A stretch of 42,382 nt of DNA from Perkinsus olseni (GCA_013115135.1 JABANP010000459.1:1-42382), one strand, 5' to 3'; shown: positions 11,065 to 23,047, counted from the stretch's first letter. The notes: generated from the letters alone by a model not told the origin. Numbers and translations: made by a program.

Positions 11065-12153
11065 CTACCGAGAGCGCAGTGGTGCGACCCCGACGTGGCC
11101 GTTTCTCGGCTCGAATTGGAAGTAATTTCCGATCAGAATGGACGGTGGTAACGTCCAGAATTGATTGGAATCATCTGTGATTGCGAGGGAGCAAGTGTCG
11201 CCTGTCATGCGAGCGTAGTTGCTGAAAACGATAGGAGCTTGCCCTGCATGTCCCAAGCCGAGCTCGATCGGCGGTAATGACGGGAGGTAGGTACAGTCGA
11301 ATGTGTAAATGCTCAATGCGGAGACCCATGTGAATGCAACTTTGGTGCCAGCAGCCAGAGAAACTTGATCAATGATAGCTTTGATGAGATCATCAAAATG
11401 AAACTTCGGGACGAATAAACCCTCTGCCCCAGTATCGAATACCGCAGGTTGATTGATACCAACAGTCTTGATTCCACCACCGACCTGCACGGTTGCGAGC
11501 CGGACAGCATAGAGACTTTGTTGTTCGAGCGAAATATAGGTTAGCGGCGCTGTGTATACGCTGGGATCGCCGCCGCCGAGGACGAGTCGGCCTTTGACTA
11601 AACCTACCCCCTGAACTCCTATTAAATACAGAGCGAATACATCACTGATTCCTGAGCCTTGTAGTTGAGCTCTCAGCGAGGGGTAACCTGGGTTCACCTG
11701 CCTACCAAGCCCGATAGAGTGGAAGGGTGGTGAGTCGTCAGGTGATTCATGTCCAACCACTAAACCGAATTTGACCGTACCAACGACAGCCCCACGGTGC
11801 TGCAGCGTGCCCTGGTGCCCGAAAATGTCGACCGTCGTCTGGTCCACGTAGGTAATTGTCGAGATTGTGGAGGGCACGCAGGGGCCTGGGCATTTATAGT
11901 AACCGATATTGGGGTAGTTGCAGATAGGTAGATAATGTGTAGCACGAAACCAATAGTCCCAGACTAGGAAGAAGGCCGATGTCCCAGTATCGATCAAAGC
12001 ATGCATGGTTTGACCGTCAACCTCGATCTCGCCAAGTAGGGCGTAGCCGTAGCCAGGCACGTTACCGTAGGTTGTCTCTAGTGTGAGTGTCTGCCCCTCG
12101 GTGCCTGAGAATGCATGAATCACGAGAAGTAGTCGTAGGAAGGTCCCGAACAT
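11065..12153 (-). CDS. Secreted pepsin-like aspartic protease, family A1 (copy A)
   Basis: Intronless frame of 362 aa. An N-terminal signal peptide (MFGTFLRLLLVIHAFSG) is followed by the two-lobe A1 layout. The first catalytic motif is LIDTGTSAF with Asp55; the second is VFDTGAEGLF with Asp240, a normal spacing. The C-terminal ILIGNYFQFEPRNGHVGVA corresponds to the family's 'ILGdvflr.yy.vfD..n..vGlA' end. Cys pairs around residues 78-92 and in the C-lobe could form disulphides. Both catalytic Asp residues are present, so an active secreted or vacuolar endopeptidase is likely. There is no clear propeptide, since the mature-like sequence starts soon after the signal. The start at 12151-12153 is the ATG that gives the signal peptide. 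Confidence 0.88.
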   Translation of the reverse strand: MFGTFLRLLLVIHAFSGTEGQTLTLETTYGNVPGYGYALLGEIEVDGQTMHALIDTGTSAFFLVWDYWFRATHYLPICNYPNIGYYKCPGPCVPSTISTITYVDQTTVDIFGHQGTLQHRGAVVGTVKFGLVVGHESPDDSPPFHSIGLGRQVNPGYPSLRAQLQGSGISDVFALYLIGVQGVGLVKGRLVLGGGDPSVYTAPLTYISLEQQSLYAVRLATVQVGGGIKTVGINQPAVFDTGAEGLFVPKFHFDDLIKAIIDQVSLAAGTKVAFTWVSALSIYTFDCTYLPSLPPIELGLGHAGQAPIVFSNYARMTGDTCSLAITDDSNQFWTLPPSILIGNYFQFEPRNGHVGVAPLRSR

Positions 12154-13368
12154 TACAAATGACCAGCTGAGGCGAGGAACATCGCAACCAAAAACGCAGC
12201 TACCGGTAACCGGAACTCGGTAACGCTTACTGTAGTTACTCGGAAATACTATGGCACTCTGAGACGATGAAAATTGCGGAGAGCTGCTACAGAATGCTCT
12301 CCGTGGCAGAACTCATGAATGTTCATCATTGGGCATGAGGCTTATGCCAGCTGGCAGTTGACGTCAGTCGACGTCACGCGTGTGGGCGGATATCTTCAAC
12401 GTCGTGATCGAGTCGTCGATTGATACTATAGGTAGCCGATGCCAGTGACTCTGGTAGCACAATCCCAAAGGCCAATACAGATATCGGATAATACTTGACC
12501 TGCTGCTGACGAGTTGGCAGACGGGCCAACGACAAACCACATAAGAATCCACGAAAGACTCTAAATGCAATCGATCCCTTGACGCACACACATACAAGCT
12601 GCGCTTAACACTCTCGCGCCCGCCAAATACTGTCTATCTGTCTACTTTGCACGGCCGCACAGTCAAAAAGTTAAAGTAAGGCCGAACGGAGTCGATCTAC
12701 ACATAGCGAACAGTCGATCTCTCGCAGCTAGAACACTGGCCAACAGGAGCAGGCAGATCCTCCTGCGGCAGGAGTCCTGCCACACGCGGCGCGTACGACG
12801 TACGTGCTGAGCGGGTCACGCCTGACGCACGCAGCGAGCGGCACGCTGCACCGAAGCGGTTCGCTAACCGATCCTCGGTTCGACTGACACTCCGAGGGAG
12901 TGCCAATCTATACTGGCCTGCACATGGTGGCTCACCTCTCACCATTGATAAGAGGCGTTCAGGGATAAAGGCCACATATGAGCTTGAATTCATCATCGGA
13001 GTTTCTTAGCCAGTGGTGAGGGTCCGAAGTTCACTAGGGACCTGTCGAATAGTGTCGATCCATGATAATCATGGCATGATTCGACCTCTCACGGAGTTGG
13101 GTGGGGTTGCCTGAGAGAAACGGAGTCCATGCCGTGTCCATGAGCTAGCACCTCACGAGATATTTCCTCGTGGTCGATACTGACTGAGCTCATCTTCTTT
13201 GGGTAACATGCTGCCGATCGATTCACTTGACGATGAATCATCGAAACTCCTGCGACAGTCTCATCGTCGACGAGACTGTAGCAGGAGTTTCCAGATGAAT
13301 CATTCCTGATCCAGGTCGGTCTTTGGGTAAACCTGTGGTCAGCAGCTTTCTCCTGATCTCTCTATCGC
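12154..13368. other. Divergent spacer between protease and GH18 gene
   Basis: No gene found. It should hold the divergent promoters of the protease (-) and GH18 (+) genes, but I see no confident core element. CRE-like TGACGTCA text lies near 12358. The stretch 12380-12690 is absent from copy B. Two hairpins are specific to this copy: CCATGATAATCATGG at 13060-13074, and a 49-base near-perfect inverted repeat at 13243-13291. Confidence 0.45.
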
Positions 13369-14600
13369 ATGTGGGCCACCATGCACCTACTATGTCTATG
13401 CACCCTTGTCTCGATGGTCTCTCCTTGGTCATGGTTCCACAAGAAGGCCCGCCGGAGCAGGCCTCTTCAGGTTTATAAGGGCGTTCAATACCCGTGGGTA
13501 CATCACGGGCCACACGTCGTGGCCCGTAACCTGGCAGACGGCCCCCAATGCCCCAATGAAGAGATCTACGCCTCGGCCGATTTTTTCAACCGACTAGTTG
13601 ACAGCGGTGTAAAGAACTACTGGCTTGGTGGACATAGAGTTCGAGGAAGCAGAATCGAACCACGCCTCCGGTCTTCGGAACCCTGGGACAAGTCCAGCTT
13701 CATGGCCCTTAAGGAGCGAGTGGAAGCTGCAGGGGGCAAAATACTGGCCGACTTGGGCGAGTATCCTCCCGAGATTTTTGACAAGGCAGCCTTCCTAAAG
13801 AGTGTTGCTGAATTCACCAAGGAGTACCCCGTGGACGGCTTCCGGGTGGAACTCGTATATTTCTCCGACGACTTAGCCAAGTCTTCGATCGAACTCCTAC
13901 AGACTGTGAAGGAGTTGGGTAAAGTCTCTGCAATCTGGTGAGTTTCGCGGTGGCGATGTCGCTCCTATAAAAACGGCGCGAGAGAAATATCGCTTCTCGA
14001 GATCTGGCGTGGGAAGTATCGTTCCGCGTAGCCGTGAATCCGCGTGATGACCCTTTCTCGAGTCGGCTGCCAGGTTCCGGTCCGATATGTGGCATGATGT
14101 GAAGAGAAGTGGACTGGGAGGAACGGCGGATATCAATTTCGTAACGATTCATCCGACTGGTGATGAAGATATAGCTCGCTTCAACACGGAGCAATTCGCT
14201 GAGGAAGTCATCAGGAACGCCACCCTTGCCGGTGTTGATTCAAACACCCTCGTCCTGACTGTGAGTCCTCTTATCGTTCACTTATGCGCTCCTTAGAGTA
14301 ACTGTTATTCAGGTACCTCTCGTCGCCTTGCCGGTTGACGGGTGTCCAGCCTACGGATACTCACAGGCGATTCTTGACTTCCAAAGCGACCCCAAAGGAA
14401 AGGGCTTTTTCAAGAGCTTCGACGGCATTGACTACCACTTCTACTCTGCGGCTCGTGCAACCAGCACGGCCAGATTGGCGAAGAAGCATGGACTTCATGG
14501 CATAGCCGTGGACAGCGACAGCCCTTTTTCGAAAGTGGCAGACCTGGACCCGTTGAACCCAGCTTCTCTTTCTCACACGCTCGTTCAGAATGTTAAGTAG
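13369..14600 (+). CDS. GH18-like (chitinase-like) secreted protein (copy A)
   Basis: Exons 13369-13937, 14074-14260 and 14313-14600 join in frame to 347 aa. Residues 1-20 form a signal peptide. The GH18 barrel is suggested by KILADLGEYPPE, by the strand-4 motif VDGFRVELVYF at about residues 145-155, by NFVTIHPTG, by FDGIDYHFYS and by the final KKHGLHGIAVDSD strand. In active GH18 enzymes the strand-4 motif is DGxDxDxE. Here it reads DGFRVELV, so the catalytic Glu position is Val and the middle Asp residues are replaced. I therefore expect a non-catalytic, possibly chitin- or glycan-binding protein. Intron 2 is 52 bases; intron 1 is 136. The family call is moderate, the gene structure is strong. 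Confidence 0.65.
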
Positions 14601-16878
14601 AGTTGAGAGGGCCACTTGATGTAGGCTTCTTACCGGTGTCATTACCCGCCGGGACTCGACTCTCCTCCCAGATTTCTAACTCTCACCGTCCGAACCGATT
14701 TTCAATGTACGTTTGGTTCCCTTCATTTGGGGTCGAGTTTTCACAACATGCGGCTCAATCCTGAGATCAACACCGAAAGCTTCTTGACAATCTGTCTCGC
14801 TGCACTGCATGTCGACGCTACCGAGAATCCCTAACTGAGTACAACGTCCAACTAAGCCGGAACCGTGAGCGTTGGACCATAAACTCACACACACAAAACG
14901 CCGATCCCAAAAGTTGTGCCCGGCTGTTCCGCAGACCGGCATCTCCTAGTCCAGCAATGTAGCACGCTGTCGTTCAACGACTCTTGCTGAGTTCTCCAAT
15001 TCAACAAATGGATATTGTGGGTGACGGGAGACAACAGGCTTCCCGTCGAGACACTGTTATACAGAGTTGTTGTAGGCTTCTTATAAGTGTTTGAGCTACT
15101 GAGTATCGCTGCTTTGACGCTTCCTCGTGTATGACGTGGCCAAGGGCTGCGAATGGCATCCTCAGTGTTGTCTCTATAGTTGCGCTGATTTGCCATGAGC
15201 TAGTAGGCTGCCTTCACAGGTGCACGCAAACTCAAGGCCATGCGTCTACCTGTTTCACAGTCAACTGGGACAAGTTACAACGCTCCAACGCGACAATGGG
15301 TGGGCTATAGACTGCCGGCCACAACAACTTGAATGTCCTTTCCATTCCTCTTGTGCCACTGTGAGTCATGTGCCACTCTACACAATCTCCGTGCCGCACT
15401 AGGTGTCAGGCCAGTGTCACGCAAGCCAACGCAGAGGTGCTACCAGGAAGGTTGAGCAGTGTTCACCATGTTACGGTATCCATAGCGAGAGATCGTGGCT
15501 GCTTGATAGGGTCGTATCTCCCTCACAGATGCACGCAGGATGAGAGACGAGCGTTAAATTCGTGTTGAGTCCCACAGGGAATTTGACCCTGCCAGAGAGA
15601 AAGCTTACTTCGTGAGAGTTTCATGAAGGGCTAATAGACTGACTACCAGAGACGGAGCGTCTCGGCTGATCGGCTCGATGAGTCTACCTACTCGTGTCGT
15701 ACTAGGGTCGTACCCGGGTACGATCGGTGTTTGTGCATTTTTCGTGCACCTTCGACTCCTGCGTCTAGCCCAGCTGTTAGGCTTCTGCAGTTGGTTACCA
15801 GAGGCGCGAACTCGCATTGAGTACTCTGGTGTCATCCGGCGGTGCGAGCAGGCCCCGAGCGCCTCGGGCCGAGCCGCTCCGGTAGTCAGGATCGGTGACC
15901 CGGGTGCGCGTACAGTACTGCTGACTGGAATGAGCATGTACCGGACGGCAGCAAATTCGAGCCGCGGACCGATGGGGTTGTTCGGTCGCTGTTCGAAAGC
16001 GCCTCTTGCGGACCTGGACGCTTCGGTCGCGACTCACCGAAAAGGGCATGGGGCGGGGGGAAGTCGCTTATCGAGGTCGAGTAAAGGCTATGGCGCAAGG
16101 CGAGCGTAAACGGCAAGCATGCTCCTTCTGCGGATGGTGGCCCACCGCTGTCATCCGGGATCCGTCGGCTGGTGGAGCCACACCAACGATATCGGAGGCT
16201 CGACAAAAAATTGGTATGAAACAGCCCCTCCTGCGCAGCCTGCAGGAAGAGCCTTCTTGACCTGTCTCATCATTCGCTCCATTAGGCATACCTCCAATGC
16301 CCCGATGCATTGCACCGATATCAATGGCTAGCATTTTAGCCGAGAAAAGTATGTACTGTGCTAATCAGCTACTATTGCTCGGATTGAGAATTGTCTATTT
16401 TCAAGGGGGGCATGCTTGTGCCGTATGACACAAATGTCTGTCCCTTAAGCTTATACATAGCAGTGCTACTAGAATGCTGAGAATATAGTTTATTCTTTTT
16501 GTTTTTCCTTCCTGATCCTCGAAGTTGAGTTGATCTATCAATACACGCACTCTATCGTTAACGAAGCCCTCAGTGCCGATAGCTGACCGCCGTATCAGCT
16601 CTTTATGCATCCCACGTATAATGCTGTTGGGCTCTGAGTTCGTAAAGCGCGAGTTCGTCCCTTCTGTCGGGGACTGACTGATTGAGAATGCAATACCCGA
16701 GTTTTGCCGTCTTCAATGCAACGGTCGAATCTTCCCTTTTCTGTCTTATTGTCAGGAACTAAGAAAATTAGCCTGAGCGTAGCTTCTCAATCGAGCAAGA
16801 TAGTCAACGGAATATACTCAACACTCTTCTCCACCTTCCCTCTTTCTCCTTCTTCTCTTCCCCTTCTTGCCCGACTGC
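14601..16878. other. Gene-poor stretch of copy A
   Basis: No gene found in 2.3 kb. The part 15660-16330 is homologous to 32020-32690 of copy B and 16600-16880 to 32750-33000. The segment about 14955-15660 has no counterpart in copy B. A perfect 16-base palindrome TCGTACCCGGGTACGA sits at 15708-15723; its copy B counterpart near 32050 is broken. Overlapping frames around 15680-16250 exist on both strands but differ by indels between copies, which argues against coding. Confidence 0.45.
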
Positions 16879-16942
16879 GTCGTTAGTACTTAGGACGTCA
16901 CGTTGTGGCCGAGACAACCCCGGTTCAAATCCGGGTAGCGAC
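16879..16942 (+). pseudogene. tRNA-His(GTG) relic (copy A)
   Basis: The anticodon loop TTGTGGC has GTG in the anticodon position. The acceptor ends GTCGTTA (16879-16885) and TAGCGAC (16936-16942) pair fully with one G-T. The T-arm CCCGG-TTCAAAT-CCGGG is perfect. The D-arm region is cut to 11 bases and one anticodon-stem pair is mismatched, so a normal cloverleaf cannot form. It lies just 3' of the DUF4211 gene on the opposite strand. Confidence 0.6.
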
Positions 16943-17017
16943 TTTTCTCGAACGACAAAAACAGTCTCCCAATTTGAAACAGCATTTGCTTCAACAAAGT
17001 CCCTCAACGTTATCTGA

Positions 17018-19181
17018 TTATTCTTTAGCGAATTTATCAACCATCACCTCGTTGCGGACCCGCTTGTATTCAGCAGCATTGAAAGCACTGTCAGTCACTC
17101 TCGCATACTCCTCGAACAAGGCAGTCTGAGAACAACAAACTCCAACCGGCTGCACCAGGGCCGCCCACCTTCCACTGTTTCCATTTCTTATCATCTTTAT
17201 TAAGTATCGCCAACGCCATCTCCGTCTTAGTGATCGTGCAAGCGTCCTTCAGCTTGAAGTAGATACGGAAAACGAGTCTCTCTTTGTAATGTTGAAGAAA
17301 CCTGCCAAATTCAATATACTCGACCACTGGCGACTCAGCAGCGCTCACTGATAGTCCTCTGAGTTTTTCCGACAGACTCTTCCCAAATGAAACCAATTGT
17401 CTACCATCCACCGCCGAACTTCCTCAACTTTCTCGTCTACCTCAACATCATCATCTTCGGAGGTGCCGCTAGACGAAGAGCGTTCAGGTGGGATGACACC
17501 CACTTCTGCTTTCGGTGACATCAACGGTGCCACTCCGTAGCATCGATACCAACTGGAGACAGCACACTAGCCAGAGCCGCGATGCTTTCCATATCGCGCT
17601 TACTATTTGATATCGCCTTGCCACACTCGCCTAGAGTCGTACATTCGCCCATTCAGACGGGCGTCTAGTTTCCATCGTCGCTGATTACAGGCGAAACAGC
17701 GATCCTCCTCTCTGAGGGCACGACAAAATGACGACCGTTGGGATCGAACCCACGCCCTCACCTTCTCAGCAGTCTCGTGCTCTCCTCGGTGGTCTGTGTA
17801 GGTCTGCTGAGCAGATCGGGATAGAGATCGAGCCCTCGGCGGTAGAGACCTGCCCAGTCGAACTCCGGCGGAAAAGCCCTCTCCTGCTAGCGAAGCCAAA
17901 ACTCTTCGAAAAGTTCATCGAAAAGGTTTGGCCTCGCTTACATTATTTTCCAGCGGTTCATCCCACGACCCACACAAGCACTTCCCGTCCCTACCTCCAT
18001 GATAGTCCCAGGCAGTGGTGCTCCTCGCCGCCCTTGCCTGCTCCAACTCCCCCTCTACTCGCTTCACCGACGCCGCGTATTTCTCATTCATCTGTGCCGT
18101 GGGCTCGCACAGAAAGACCGTCAAGTACTCCAAGTACTCGTAGAACGCCTAACAGGCCATAATTTCGTGGCGCAGTGACGGTTGCCCTCATCCCTGCTCA
18201 CTATCTCAGGAGATCTGATCTTCGCCCCGACCGTTAGGCCAGCAGACTGCCGCTGACGTCTTCGTTCCTCGTCCATCTTCTCGTCGACTAGATGGTAGAC
18301 AGCCACATCGGGCGCCGATTCATCGCCACCTACACGCCAGCGAAATTTTCCCGATTTTTTTCGAGAAAAAATTCCGGTCGCCCATAAAAAGGAAGAAGGG
18401 GTGTGGGAAGTAGGGAGGTGCATCATACAGCAACTGAGATTTTTCCAGAATTCCACGATACGCCAGGGTCAGCCTAAGATTCTTCCAGAATTCCACGATA
18501 CGCCAGGGTCAACTCAAGATTCTTCCAGAATTCCACGATACGCCAGGGTCAACCTAAGATTCTTCCAGATTTCCACGATACGCCAGGGTCAACCTAAGAT
18601 TCTTCCAGATTTCCACGATACGCCAGGGTCAACCTAAGATTCTTCCAGAATTCCACGATACGCCAGGGTCAACCTAAGATTCTTCCACAATTCCACGATA
18701 CGCCAGGGTCAACCCAAGATTCTTCCAGACTTCCACGATGCGCCAGGGTCAACCTAAGATACTTCCACAATTCCACGATACGCCAGGGTCAACCTAAGAT
18801 TCTTCCAGAATTCCACGATACGCCAGGGTCAACCTAAGATTCTTCCAGAATTCCACGATACGCCAGGGTCAACCTAAGATTCTTCCACAATTCCACGATA
18901 CGCCAGGGTCAACCTAAGATTCTTCCAGAATTCCACGATACGCCAGGGTCAACCTAAGATTCTTCCAGAATTCCACGATACGCCAGGGTCAACCTAAGAT
19001 TCCTCCAGACTCACTTGTCCAACCACCGGCGGCCTCCTCGTCCTCCTCAGAAGTATCATCATTAATAAAGTCATCATCATCAGTCAAGAAGCTGTCATCC
19101 TCGGACACCGGCTCATCATTACGCTTACTCGCCAGCTTCCTCAACTTGAACTCTCCCTTCACTTCGGATACCGACAGTCGC
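17018..19181 (-). pseudogene. DUF4211-domain gene, 5'-truncated (copy A)
   Basis: Counterpart of the complete gene at 33146-35841. Exons 3-10 are present and open, from the acceptor at 19181/19182 to the stop at 17018-17020, but the first two exons (start codon and basic N-terminus) are missing because the tandem-duplication junction lies at about 19200. The 5' sequence is instead the truncated membrane-protein gene of copy B. The acidic, Cys and helical parts of the domain are intact, so the reading frame itself is not damaged. It may be untranscribed or use a new start. Introns include 18149-18201 (AATTTCGTGGCGC motif), 17712-17761 (tRNA T-arm-like) and the minisatellite intron 18330-19014. 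Confidence 0.7.
18441..19000. repeat. 40-bp minisatellite, 14 units, intronic (copy A)
   Basis: Exactly 14 tandem 40-base units, followed by a partial one. A typical unit starts TTCTTCCAGAATTCCACGAT and ends CGCCAGGGTCAACCTAAGA. Units differ at a few diagnostic sites (GAATTCC, GATTTCC, ACAATTCC, GACTTCC). The array lies wholly inside intron 3 of the DUF4211 gene. Confidence 0.95.
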
Positions 19182-19196
19182 CTGAAGGAGACACCG

Positions 19197-19231
19197 ACTG
19201 AGAATCCAGGTGGGAATCACTGAGAATCCAG
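19197..19231. other. Tandem-duplication junction
   Basis: Homology to the DUF4211 side (35164) ends at 19200 and homology to the membrane-gene side (about 4642) begins at about 19222. The junction holds two direct copies of ACTGAGAATCCAG, at 19197-19209 and 19219-19231, separated by 9 bases. Confidence 0.8.
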
Positions 19232-20736
19232 TGAGGATAATTTCGTGGCGCGTGACGCTGATTGATCGTCTTTTATTCAGGCAAACCATGTATCGTCGGC
19301 GATGCCTCTCCTTCATCCGAATCATCAGCAGCAGCCACTGGTTCGGTAGAGGACGGGAACGGCAAGTAAGAGCATTCAGCTCGCCACGTTGTGAAGTTAT
19401 AAAAACCTGCCTGAGGTCGAAATTGTGTATCATCTGGGCACCGGTGGTGACACTTGTCATTGGCATTTTGGAAATTAAAATGAATTTTTATTCCACGAAA
19501 ATTCCAAAAAATTGGAGAACTTTTCGTCCTTGCTCGGTCGCCCGTCCCATCTCGTTTCTTGCAGGTTGATTATGTACATCGTTGGTGGCACTTTTGGTGC
19601 TATCGTCATCGGCAGTATATTAATGAAGTACCAGGCCTTGGGAGAGTACACTTCCTTCTGGGCCCGCATTCTGGCCTTGGGCCTGGCAGGAGCCTCTGGA
19701 GGCTTCGGTGCCGTGTAGTACAGGTAACGAGGTGGATGGCAAAGTCACTTGCAGGTGTCAAATTTCGTCTTATAAAAATATGACCTGAAAAAACCCGAGG
19801 CTTCGTGATATGCTTGGTGATTGTTGACCAATGTGTCCGAACTTGTAGAAGCGGACTCAGTAGACTTGTGTAGGGGCAGCACAGCAGGAAGTATACTAAG
19901 TTTCAATATAGGCCTTCAATTCACTGTGACTATGCGTACACATCTAAGTTGAGCAAGTGAGCGCAAGATAGCTGGATATGGTTCGACTGGCCTGTTGGGT
20001 AGTGTTGGTCTCGACTAGCCTTTACACTAGTTCACAAGGCGACTAGATACTAATACTCGCTCTTCAATATTATCGCGGGAATCAATAATCTTTACGTTCG
20101 ACTCCGAGAAGAAAGAATCCGCAAAGATTCCCTTCGACCTTAACGTCAATCGAAATGGAGTATCTTGTATTTCGATCAACCTCCCTCTCCTCCTCAGCCT
20201 CTACAACAACTTGGCCTGTCGTAATTTCACCGCCCTCGGCTACGGCGACTGTCCAGCGCTTCTGGCGATCTACGTTATGTGGGGAATGGCGGTCTTCCAT
20301 CTGGCCTTCAACTTGCCCTTCTTGCTCGTCTCCCTCAATAGGATGGCAGCATGGTGAGTTGTAGCGTTGAGAAATTGTAAGATTGCAAGATTTCTCTGCC
20401 CTCCAGGTACTCTAAATTTGGCCTCATGTCTCAAGCATCAGTGTACGTCTCTTGGAATCTTGGAGGTTCTTGCAATTTCTCAACGCTCTCAGATGCTTCA
20501 CGGCTAACAGCGCGGCGGTGGCTACAATTAAATACGCGGGCGGGGACATAATCACTCTGGGAATCGTCGCAGGCGGACTTGTTGGTACCTCGCTTCGACC
20601 TTGGATACGTCTCGTGAACTTCCCCTCTCCTACAGTTGCCATTATGTTCCTGATGGCGTGGTTCCAAGGGGAAGACGGAGTTATAAGGAGAATCATTGAT
20701 AAGGCTGAAGACGCTGTAATAGACGGGAATATCTGA
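19222..20736 (+). pseudogene. Membrane-protein gene, truncated and with an in-frame stop (copy B)
   Basis: Copy of 4642-5985. The first exon and most of the second are missing because the duplication breakpoint falls there. Remaining exons are 19281-19365, 19565-19723, 20198-20353, a short one near 20407-20442, and a last one ending at 20736. In the second of these the Gln codon CAG of copy A (5137-5139) is TAG (19716-19718), which stops translation before the third membrane segment. The following intron has been replaced or enlarged by about 170 bases. Intron 19231-19280 keeps AATTTCGTGGCGC (19239-19251). Confidence 0.75.
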
Positions 20737-20959
20737 TTAGCTTCGGGCAGCTTCTCACGTACCGCTCTCTTCTCAACTTTCCTTGTCTTTCACCGTGGGT
20801 CGAAGACACCATGGGTAAGCCTTCAGTGGGAAGAAGTTAGCGCTTTGGGAATATTCTTGTTTCTGAGAAATGTGTCACAGGAAAGTTCTCTTCTAAAGGT
20901 GGAGGGTTCCGTAGTTTTTCGTCGTAGCCTACGACTCGTAGGTGAGAGCAGCGAGCAAG

Positions 20960-23047
20960 ATGGCGGAAGAAGCGCTCGAGGAGGGCTTAAAAATGTAGTA
21001 TGCTGGGATCGAACCTGCGTCATTGGAACCTAATAATCAGGTTCGGCCTCGACTCAAATGAGCGATCCAAACTGACTTGCAATAACGTCTACGTACATGC
21101 CATCGTGCGTCCTCGGCCGGGCTTCTTCGACCCCGGCAAGGATGCCGAGGGAAACCCTCTCGGTGGTGAGCTCGTCGAGGCTGGGCTGTTGTCGTGGGGA
21201 AGACTGCTTGTCAGTTCCCACGACCAGTGGGGAGGTCGTCGGCTTCGTCGATTTGCATGGTAATGAGGAGGGAGCGAAAGTGTTCAAAGGACTCGGGTAA
21301 GAAGTTTTTTCGAACCAGTGTGGCGGGTCGGATTTTTACAAAATCGATCGCGTGATCGATTATGCTCCGCGGTTCAGATACGCGAAAGTTCGTTGGGAAC
21401 CGGCCACTGAAGGAGGCAAGTCGAGCTTATCTGAGTAAATCTAAATCGATCGTCAGGGCGCGCGCTAAGTGCATAGGCTTACTTTACGCAGGCACAGTAT
21501 CGCTGAGACGTCGTCGGAGTTGCAAATTGTAGATGATGAGACTGGACTTGTTGACAAGTTGGTTGGGGATACTATGGCGTAAGTCGGAGTATCTTTCGAC
21601 CTCGCGAAATGCATGCTTAACCTCAAGATACTTCGGTCTTCCTCCTGATACGTTGGACGTTTTCACAGGGCCCAAGTTTGATGCTAAGAAGCGGCAGGTG
21701 AGCGATCCATCCCGCGGGTGGCCGAGTTGCCAGACTCGTTAGTAGAACCGTCCGGGCTCATCCCGCCAATGTATACGCGTACACTTATGAGGTTGATCGA
21801 TCCTTAGGAGTTAGTTATTCTCTGTAGCTCAACAGGAAAACTTGAGGGGTACGTAAACTCAACTTAGAAAAAGAGAAGACAGTGGCGATATCCAGCGCAG
21901 CTTAGCCTAGCGTTGGCATTGTGTGGTTCATTCTCGTAGTTGCCCCTTCTCGTGTATCGGGCCTCCGGCCTATCATGTGCGTCAGTCGCCGTCTGGTCCT
22001 GCGGCCCGTTTCCGACTAATGTCGTTCAGATTGATATCTTTTTGAAGTACTGGCAATCCGTTAAAGAAGAAAAAGAGGACGAATTCGGTCGGCCCGTGGC
22101 CCCCAGCATTTCCCTCAATTGTGAAGTTTTCGATGCCGCGGGGAAGGCAATTGTAAGTATCCTCTCGGCTGGGCTTCCCTCGATAAATTTTCCCTCTTCA
22201 CCAGGGCACTGTGAACAAAGTCGATTCTCATCTTCATAAATCTTCAATTCGCCTGAAGGATCTTTCCGTCACCACTCAATCGATATTAAGTCTCGAGCTG
22301 CATCGGCTGCCTGATAAGGTTAAGGGATTGGTGATCTCAGCTACCTGCTCTGAGGTGAGTAGCGCTCGCCCTGGTGATCGATTGTGATCTACGTGGTTGT
22401 GTTTTTTAGCAATACAAGCTGAGGCATTTCAGGAGCTTTGGATTTCATCCCAAAGGGTGAGGTTGGGGAGGTCGCGGGTTCGATTCTCGGTAGAGGAATC
22501 TTTGGCAGATATAATGTCGACTTGGCCGGTCTTGTGACTGAGCCGAAGGGTGTTGGCGGAGAAGTGAACGGGGTGTCGATCTGTGAGGGGAACGGCAGCT
22601 CTGGAGTTGCCCTGTTAGTGATGGTAAAGCAGAAGGTTGGGTCGGAGGTAAAAACATGCGGGATGCCGGGATCGAACCCGGGACCTCTATTCTCAGGGTG
22701 AGCGATGGTTCGGAGTGAAAATTGATAAGAACGTCAGTGGAAGGATGCCCAAGGACATGAGACCAGTAAGGGAAAGGATCGCTGTTGAGTGAAAATCTTG
22801 CTATCTTGCGGTTCCTCAACGCTATCTCGCAATTCGATCGTATGAGCTGCTTGCCTACACTGAGTTTTACTAATAGGTCGATAGTGCAACAGACAGAGCG
22901 AAAGATACGTATCCGAGCCAATTACAACTCCTAGGGGTCGGTAGTCCCCTCCAGGGCGTCCTGTCATCGTCCGCTTGTATGACTTTCTCAAATTACTCGG
23001 GAGCATCGAATCCTGTGAAGACGTGCCACATTTCCCCTGCATCGTAA
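20960..23047 (+). CDS. TerD-family protein (copy B, stop codon lost)
   Basis: Same twelve-exon layout as 6195-8128, starting at ATG 20960, with the first intron at 20995-21040. Coding differences are few and introduce no early stop that I can see. The copy A stop TGA (8126-8128) is TTA here (22922-22924), so the frame continues for 41 more codons to TAA 23045-23047, adding a tail without recognisable motifs. The large sixth intron carries extra bases (around 21790 and 21960). It may still function, since the TerD core is unchanged. Confidence 0.65.

Noticed and set aside
13640..13680. AGAATCGAACC within the first GH18 exon as another tRNA-like intron
   Set aside because: Removing it would need unsupported splice sites, and the encoded peptide is conserved in both copies without a frame break.
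15678..16260. Long overlapping frames on both strands in the gene-poor segment as coding genes
   Set aside because: The copy B homologue carries frame-breaking indels in all of these frames.
17728..18162. Long plus-strand frame beginning TTVGIEPTPSPS opposite the DUF4211 gene (and its copy at 33852-34286)
   Set aside because: The opening is a translation of the tRNA T-arm-like intron, and the rest is antisense to well-supported DUF4211 exons.
18441..19000. Regular 40-base repeats as a CRISPR array
   Set aside because: Units are directly adjacent without unique spacers, and the array lies inside a spliced intron of a eukaryotic gene.
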